A stretch of DNA of 42,500 nucleotides from Chrysomallon squamiferum (Eukaryota; Mollusca; Gastropoda; Neomphalida; Peltospiridae), in assembly GCA_012295275.1 (NCBI GenBank), contig CM022676.1, forward strand, positions 12,103,160 to 12,145,659, given 5' to 3'. The notes under the pieces were generated by a model. That model was not told the DNA's origin and made no database searches. It saw only the letters and a list, made by a program, of their open reading frames with translations. Both the position numbers and the translations under genes were made by a program. Shown here in pieces: positions 36,851 to 42,500 of this stretch; positions within the stretch are counted from its first letter, which is position 1; each line of letters starts with the position of its first letter.

Positions 36851-37650
36851 TTTAAACGTGTTTTTTCATATTGCAATCAATTTTATATTTTTATTAAAAG
36901 TATTTTGGGGAAAGATATCATATAATCCACGCCTCATATATATATATATATATGTTATTGAGTACTAATTACGCAGTATACTGCAAAGGCGGAAAAGGGT
37001 TTCTTTCTAGCTTCATTCATTCATTTATTTATTGCTGTAACTTCTTCATACGAAAATTCATACATGTGTAAAGTTCCATACTGTATTCTTTTTCACATAT
37101 TATTTATATATTATTTTTGTTATCAGAATACAAACATCATGTGAATGTCTCCAGCCCATTCAGATTATTCTGTATTTTTCCATGTCTATGTTGGATATCG
37201 GGATATGCAAAATTGTTCTGTATGCCCGTACTTTATTTTCACTTGTGTATTATTCACAGGCACCTGTAACCGGTGGTGGTGTTAGGTGACATCAATTTCA
37301 GTTTCTCATTGAATCTTGAGCAACATACAACTGTTCATAGAATTTGACAAAAGTTTTAGTTTCACATCCGTCAGTGACAAACTGCACAAAAAGGCATCTG
37401 CATTTTTGGAATTGTTACCACTTTTTTTTTTTTTTAAATCTGGCATGTGAGGTACACTGTGGGGTATACATAACTTCATCTGTCTATCCGATGACTGAAG
37501 TCTTTGCTATCTGCTGTGTTGGAAAAAGTTAAATATATATTGTTCACATTAAAATATACCTAAATTTCCTGGAGATAAGAAAAGTTTACAATTCTACACA
37601 AACAGTTAATACAGGTGGAATTCCTACTAAAACATAGTCCTCAATCAGCC
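36851..37650. other. AT-rich sequence
   Basis: (TA)n at 36937-36953 and poly-T near 37422-37434. No gene recognised. Confidence 0.5.
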
Positions 37651-38131
37651 ATGGATGCTGCAAAAATTAAACTGAAACGTAAACTTGACACTGACTTGAA
37701 AACATATAAAATAACCAAAACCAAAGGTACAGACTGTACTATAGCTGATTAGATTTAGCTATGAACTGTCCCAGTAATATTTTAATAACAAATATATGCA
37801 GTGAAAAACAAATGTGCAATGAAAAAAAAAAATTCCGTAAATGTAGAGATAGACAGTCTATCCAAAACAGTGCAGGCACTTAAAAAGCAAACAGTAAATA
37901 TTCAAATATCAAATGAAGTTTTAAGAAAGAGAAATGAAAAATAAATGTTATTCCAAAGAAAAAAACATTAATGTGCACATTACAAATTAAAAGAATGAAA
38001 TATAATAGTCTGTGTTCAAAATACAATTAAAATCCAAAAATGCCATCAAATATGTAACAAAAATTGGAGATCTACAAGAAAATGCAAGTTCATTAAAGAG
38101 AGAGAGATAAAGATTTTGAAAAAACAGGCCA
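37651..38131 (+). pseudogene. Probable 5' remains of the decayed coding region at 38132-38794
   Basis: A-rich sequence with short coiled-coil-like reading frames broken by shifts and stops. One frame near 38040-38105 reads KYVTKIGDLQENASSLKRER before a stop, and another continues ILKKQAIASEKEKK. This fits the lysine/glutamate-rich coiled coil that precedes the conserved part in the family I associate with 38132-38794. Exact limits cannot be set. Confidence 0.35.
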
Positions 38132-38794
38132 TTGCATCAGAAAAGGAGAAAAAGAACTAGAAAACGCAATGAATGTGAAACACGTGACATGAATGAAAAT
38201 AGACTTACTGAGGAAAATTGTATTTTGAAGCAAAGTTTAACGTACGTAGAACAGTTACTGAAAGATGACAAATCTAATGTAATAACCACACCTGAATCGG
38301 AGAAAAATGCCTATACACCAGAGACAGTCTGTTGTGTAAAGAATCTGTTGGCTCAGGGTGTCAGTGTCCACCATGTAAGCAAAGTAATGATGCATGTGGC
38401 TGACCTGTGTGGCAAAACATTTTCCAAACTGCCTTCAGTTTCAACCATTAATCGAATTGCCAATCAACTAGTAACTGTTACCTATATGCAGATTTCTGAA
38501 GACTTGTGAGATAAAATGAATACAACTTTACTATCTCATGAACATAGAAAGAATGGTGACAGTTAGGAAATGTTTTCTGTGAGGGATGATAAAGCAAAAG
38601 AGCAGGGACTTGGACTGCAAGATATGTCTGATAAAAGTTCAGCAACTTGTTTGAATACTCTGAAATCCATCGTTAATGACATTGAAGAATGTACATATAC
38701 ACCAGCTGGAAAGACGATGTTGATTAACATAAAAAATACAATGTCAGACAGAGCAGCCACAGAGAAGAAATTTCATAATCTATTACAGTCTTAA
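38132..38794 (+). pseudogene. Decayed member of a multicopy uncharacterised (possibly element-derived) protein family
   Basis: One reading frame runs 221 codons with two in-frame stops (TGA 38507-38509, TAG 38564-38566). Order: a basic start (KRRKRTRKR), a charged helical stretch, YTPETVCCVKNLLAQGVSVH and KLPSVSTINRIANQL, then after the stops GLGLQDMSDKSSATCLNTLK, and IKNTMSDRAATEKKFHNLL. The same frame remains meaningful on both sides of the stops, so these are point lesions in a once-continuous protein. The layout, ending in NTMSDR-x(4)-KKF, matches from memory a large family of uncharacterised proteins found in many copies in fishes, cnidarians and molluscs, some likely carried by mobile elements. 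Full-length members continue well beyond this point; here similarity ends at 38794. No function should be assigned. Confidence 0.6.
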
Positions 38795-38855
38795 AGACAA
38801 GAGCTATTATAAATCAATTATGACTCAATAACCATGATCATATTGCACACTTGTA

Positions 38856-39120
38856 TATAACTTTACATTTATGTGTTTCTATCATATATTTTTGGACTTT
38901 CATGTGTTAGTGTCTTAATATATGCCTATATTTTTATATATAGTTTTCATATATCATACTAATGTATTTTTATGTTTTCTGTCTTAGAATATCAAATTAA
39001 TATATCTTCTACTTTTGTTTTTATTTATTTAATATTTTTATTTATTTATTTATTTATTTTCTGTATTCCATTGAGATGAAAATACCAAGACAAGCAGAAA
39101 AGAAACAAGTACAAGATCAA
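38856..39120 (+). pseudogene. Left partial duplicate: intron plus dead copy of exon B
   Basis: 38856-39070 matches 40238-40454 (the intron before exon B). 39072-39116 matches the first 45 bp of exon B (SEMKIPRQAEKKQVQ-like). The splice acceptor is TTCCAT where the live copy has TTCCAG, and the exon breaks off after GTACAAGATCA and continues directly into the intron that precedes exon A (matching 41061 onward). A deletion removed the rest of B, the next intron and exon C, with a shared TCA at the join. This copy cannot be spliced as exon B. Confidence 0.8.
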
Positions 39121-39314
39121 ACTGATTGTTTTTCTGTTTCTTGTTAATCTTTATCTCTAACAATTACAAAAAATGTTTAGAAAAATAAAATTACACTAAC
39201 AACCGCTAAAATAATATTTGTGTTTGTTCCTAGTTACATTCTTACTGTTATTTTTGAAAACATTTTCTTCTTGTAATTTACTTTTACGAATTTTTTATAT
39301 ATTTTTGATTTTAG

Positions 39315-39445
39315 ATGAAGGCTAAGAAGACAAAGAAAAAGAAGAAAAGTAAGATGAATGTACAGGAGGAGGTGAACTTCACAGACAAGAAGGAAACACA
39401 GCTAGAGAGTGAGTTCACAGTCTCCAATGACAGTGATGAATCGAG
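39315..39445 (+). CDS. Exon A of an exon-module repeat gene
   Basis: Acceptor TTTTTGATTTTAG, 131 bp, donor AG|GTAAAC; starts in phase 0 and ends after two bases of a codon. It encodes MKAKKTKKKKKSKMNVQEEV, then a short acidic part ending in VSNDSDES. It is nearly identical to 41256-41386, with changes concentrated at silent sites and in the acidic end (DSD versus DDD). Conservation of both the reading frame and the splice sites against strongly diverged introns supports coding. Its upstream partner exon is not identified. The product is unknown; a lysine-rich patch could be a nuclear localisation or nucleic-acid-binding segment, but that is inference. Too short and split for a simple open-frame search. 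Confidence 0.75.
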
Positions 39446-40455
39446 GTAAACACAGAAAACTGTAAACATACAAACACAAACACATCTTCAGTTAAACACA
39501 GAATCACAAACAAACCTTCAGTAAGTTTTTCATGTAAATATTAACACCCATGTGTCAAAGTAATTTTTTAATTTAAATATTAAAAGATAAATGTATGTGT
39601 ATGTCTTTATTTGAAATATTAAAAAAAAAACACTGTCAAAGTAAGTTTTTAATTTAAATATTAAAACACCACTTTCAACACACATTTTTAATTTAAATAT
39701 TAAACCAGCACTATTGAAGTAAGGCTTTAATTTGATTATTAAAACATCACTGACAAAACAAGTTTTTAATTTGAACAGTAAAACATCACTTGAAAGTAAC
39801 TTTTTAATTTACATATTAAAGCACCCCTTTCAAAGTAAGTTTTTAATTTCAAATATTAAAACATTGTCAAAGGAAGTTCTTAATTTAAATACTAAAATGT
39901 AACTGTCAAAGTAAAGTTTTAACTGAGATATTAAAACAACCACAATCAAGATAAGTTTTTAGTTTTAATATTAAAATGTAACTGTGAAATTAAGTTTGTA
40001 ATTAAATATTAAAACAAAGCTCTTCAGTTTGAAAACGCTGGCATCTTATTTACTTTTTTGATATAAATATTAAACTATAAAGTGCTGTCAAGATGAATGA
40101 AGTTTGACATAACACAAATAAATTGTTTTTATATGTTTGTATTTTTATACTGTTTGATTTATTTCTTTTATTATTATTTTTATTTATTTTTATCTTTTGT
40201 TGTATATTTTGATTTAATTTATATTTAATTTCATATAACTTCACATTTATGTGTTTCTATAATATATTTTTGGACTTTCATATGTTATTGTCTCAATATA
40301 TGTTTATATTTTTTATATATAGTTTTCATATTTCATACTAATGTATTTTTATATGTTTTTCTGTTTGGAAATATCATATTAATATATCTTCTATTTTTAT
40401 ATTTTTATTTAATTATTATTTTTATTTATTAATTTATTTATTGTTTGTATTCCAG
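39446..40455 (+). repeat. Intron A-B with about 40-bp minisatellite
   Basis: From about 39521 to 40075, some twelve diverged units of the form CAAAGTAAGTTTTTAATTT followed by AAATATTAAAACA. Several units contain a GTAAGT donor-like core. After A' the equivalent intron has only about three units (41430-41530). The remainder (40076-40455) is AT-rich and matches 38856-39070. Confidence 0.85.
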
Positions 40456-40589
40456 TGAGATGAAAATATCAAGACAAGCAGAAAAGAAACGAGTACAAGG
40501 TCAGCAACAACAACAACAACAACAACATGCACTGACAGAGAAGAACCAGAACAGTGGAAACCAGCTGTTCCAAGAAGCCACTGATCAGC
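40456..40589 (+). CDS. Exon B of the exon-module repeat gene
   Basis: Acceptor TTTGTATTCCAG, 134 bp, donor CAGC|GTAAAT; enters after two bases of a codon and leaves after one. Joined to exon A it reads S-EMKISRQAEKKRVQG, then eight glutamines encoded by CAG plus seven CAA, then HALTEKNQNSGNQLFQEATD. The CAA run is a likely length-variable tract. A truncated, splice-dead copy lies at 39072-39116. No recognised domain. Confidence 0.7.
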
Positions 40590-40866
40590 GTAAATATTGA
40601 TTAATTCATTTATTGTTAAATGTAAATGTTGTTAAACGTAAATGTCATATAAATTATGTATTATATTGTGATAAATGTAAATATTCTATTACTTATAAAT
40701 ACTTACATAAATATCATGTGAGATATATTGTATTGAGATAAACATAAAGTTATATATTGTATCTGATAAATGTAAATATAAGTTATTCAATATATTATAG
40801 TAAATCTAATTATGACATTTAAACACTGTATTGTTTTGTAATGTAAATATTGTATAATTGTTATTG

Positions 40867-40901
<35 letters not shown>

Positions 40902-40937
40902 GAGTAAAAAACTGAAGTGATTTTGTTCATATTACAG
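40590..40937 (+). other. Intron B-C
   Basis: AT-rich, with TGTAAATAT-type phrases repeated between 40600 and 40860 and a (GA)n run at 40869-40896. Good GT and AG ends. Confidence 0.65.
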
Positions 40938-41008
40938 CAAATCTTGACGAGTTGGATAACACAAACATGACAGTGTTGAAGAAAGAAGATGAAGTTCCCA
41001 CTTCTAAA
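40938..41008 (+). CDS. Exon C of the exon-module repeat gene
   Basis: Acceptor TTCATATTACAG, 71 bp, donor AAA|GTAAAT. It enters after one base of a codon and ends exactly on a codon boundary, so A+B+C total 336 bp or 112 codons and lead in frame into exon A'. It encodes (P)NLDELDNTNMTVLKKEDEV then PTSK. No recognised domain. Confidence 0.65.
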
Positions 41009-41255
41009 GTAAATCTTACATTTTGTTCTGTTCTGTTTCTAAAATTACATCTGTTTCACTTCAAACTGATTGTTTTTCTGTTTCTTGTTAATCTTTATCT
41101 CTAACCATTACAAAAAATGTTTAGAGAAATAAAATTTCACTAACAACAGCTTAAATAACATTTGTGTTTGTTCCCAGTTACATTCTTACTGTTATTTTTA
41201 AATTTTTGTTCTTGTAATTTACTTTTACAAATGTTTTATATATTTTTGATTTTAG
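41009..41255 (+). other. Intron C-A'
   Basis: From 41061 to the acceptor it is a close duplicate of 39117-39314, the sequence preceding exon A. This shows that the exon and its upstream intron were duplicated together. Confidence 0.8.
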
Positions 41256-41386
41256 ATGAAGGCTAAGAAGACAAAAAAGAAGAAGAAAAGTAAGATGAAT
41301 GTACAGGAGGAGGTGAACTTCACAGACAAGAAGGAAACACAGCTAGAGAGTGAGTTCACAGTCTCCAATGATGACGATGAATCAAG
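41256..41386 (+). CDS. Exon A', second copy of exon A
   Basis: Same length (131 bp), phase and splice sites as 39315-39445. The protein differs only at the acidic end (VSNDDDES). It follows exon C in phase 0, so a spliced A-B-C-A' transcript stays open. The very high similarity indicates a recent tandem duplication. Confidence 0.75.
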
Positions 41387-42102
41387 GTAAACAGAAAACT
41401 GTAAACATACAAATACAAACACATCTTCAGTAAGTTTTTCATGTAAATATTAACACCTAAGTAATTTTCTAATTTAAATATTAAACATAAATGTGAAAGT
41501 ATGTTTTTAATTTAAATATTAAAAATACCATTGTCAAACTCAAATGAATTCTCACTGATTTGACTAAATTTAATAGTTTCAGGAAGACTATGGAAGCAAA
41601 AACAATACAAAATTTAGGTCTTAAATTGTGAAATAATAAAACAGAGAGAACTCCAACTAATTCAGACCACAAACCCACAAGCAGTAGGATTTGAGTCATT
41701 TTGAAATTATGGGTTATTAGCTGAATAATAAGAAAGGAACACGACAACATTTTTTGAAGCAACATTTCTCTACTCATTTTTCTGACAATCTGCCTTTCAT
41801 ATCAACATAGTTGTGTCCAGCCCAAGAATAGAACTGCTTTTTAAAACACCAAAATAAATTGCATTCATTATTTTATTACTAGTATTTCTATGTGTATATC
41901 ACACAGCTTAGTCAAGGTATAAGTTTTATCTCTGACAAACCTGTTTAAAAACTGCAAAAAACACTTTGTTGTGGTTGAGATTCTTGGAAATATCTTTTAA
42001 AATTTTGGATTTGTGGGCTATGAAAAGTTGGGGAAAAGTTAGACATTTTGGCAGCCCGAGGGGTACGAACCATTATTATTATTATTGTTATTGCTATTAC
42101 AG
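41387..42102 (+). other. Intron after A'
   Basis: The first roughly 150 bp match the intron after exon A, including about three minisatellite units. After about 41540 the sequence is unrelated to the first copy. The 98-residue minus-strand open frame at 41481-41777 has no recognised domain. Confidence 0.55.
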
Positions 42103-42154
42103 AGAATACCCAGGATGCACCAGTGTTTCAAATTATTATTCAGAGAATGAAAAT
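42103..42154 (+). CDS. Possible exon D following A'
   Basis: TTGCTATTACAG acceptor and AAT|GTAAGC donor bound 52 bp that continue the A' frame as REYPGCTSVSNYYSENEN and end on a codon boundary. A possible acceptor ATTTCAG follows at 42387. Reading on from there in this phase stays open to the window end but through a low-complexity (ATC)n stretch, so the real 3' continuation is unclear. Not a duplicate of A, B or C. Confidence 0.4.
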
Positions 42155-42420
42155 GTAAGCATGCTTTAATCATTCATTGTTTGTATCAATTTGAAACCAG
42201 TCGGTAGTTTTACATAGACAGAATTCATTTACATACAAGACTAAAGTAAAATGTTAAATAGCTTAATAAATATGGTTAGTTTTGTTTTGTGTTAGCTTTT
42301 GATAAATCTGTTTTACACAAAGACAATCACTAATGTGCACACCAATGCATGTACATGGATAGTAAGTAATGACTTCTGTGATTTCAGCTGATTCTGAGGA
42401 TGGACAATCTGCCTTCTAGC

Positions 42421-42500
42421 TATATCATCATCATCATTATAATTATTATTATTAGCATCATTTTTATTTTTATCATCATCATTATCATTAATTTTTTTAT
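42421..42500. repeat. (ATC)n/(ATT)n tract at window end
   Basis: Triplet runs ATC and ATT with interruptions, continuing past the window. Confidence 0.9.

Noticed and set aside
41481-41777. 98-residue minus-strand frame
   Set aside because: Lies in the intron after A' and overlaps minisatellite remnants. No domain.
42388-42500. Terminal exon after exon D
   Set aside because: The acceptor ATTTCAG is good, but the in-phase reading enters an (ATC)n repeat. The tidier reading ending ADSEDGQSAF-stop needs a phase that exon D does not provide.

Overview
This window looks like nuclear genomic DNA from an invertebrate, most likely a mollusc or another lophotrochozoan. The evidence is AT-rich non-coding DNA without obvious CpG loss, introns with GT-AG junctions, very dense simple-sequence repeats, and one intronless rhodopsin-class neuropeptide receptor. 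No bacterial operon structure, rRNA or intact tRNA was seen. The organism call is an inference; no marker gene fixes the species.

Layout. Bases 1-25,000 hold no convincing protein-coding gene. They contain long (CT/GA)n, (CA)n, (AAT)n, (TTC)n and (AGT)n tracts, at least four true minisatellites (40-bp unit at 2856-3637, about 120-bp unit at 7932-8645, 21-bp unit at 15449-15862, CRE-like 20-bp unit at 22060-22230) and a few CpG-richer islands with recognisable transcription-factor motifs. A 1.4-kb module bounded on both sides by (CT)n occurs at 6423-7823 and again in the same orientation at 32667-34043. A separate 165-bp module joined to (GA/CT)n occurs at 12290-12457 and, inverted, at 32432-32596.

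The clearest gene is at 25761-26900 (+): a complete single-exon 379-residue class A GPCR with orexin/allatotropin-type hallmarks, lying between two degenerate short-period tandem repeats.

The right end (about 37,600-42,500) has two parts. The first is a decayed copy of a multicopy uncharacterised protein family (38132-38794, two in-frame stops). The second is a set of small exons with matching splice phases (A 39315-39445, B 40456-40589, C 40938-41008, A' 41256-41386, probably D 42103-42154). A, B and C together encode exactly 112 codons and then return in frame to a near-identical copy of A, so this looks like a gene growing by tandem duplication of an exon module. A dead copy of exon B with a lost splice acceptor and an internal deletion lies just upstream. 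The product is lysine- and glutamate-rich and I do not recognise it.

The receptor and the exon-module gene show no sign of working together. Most other open frames in the window are translations of microsatellites.
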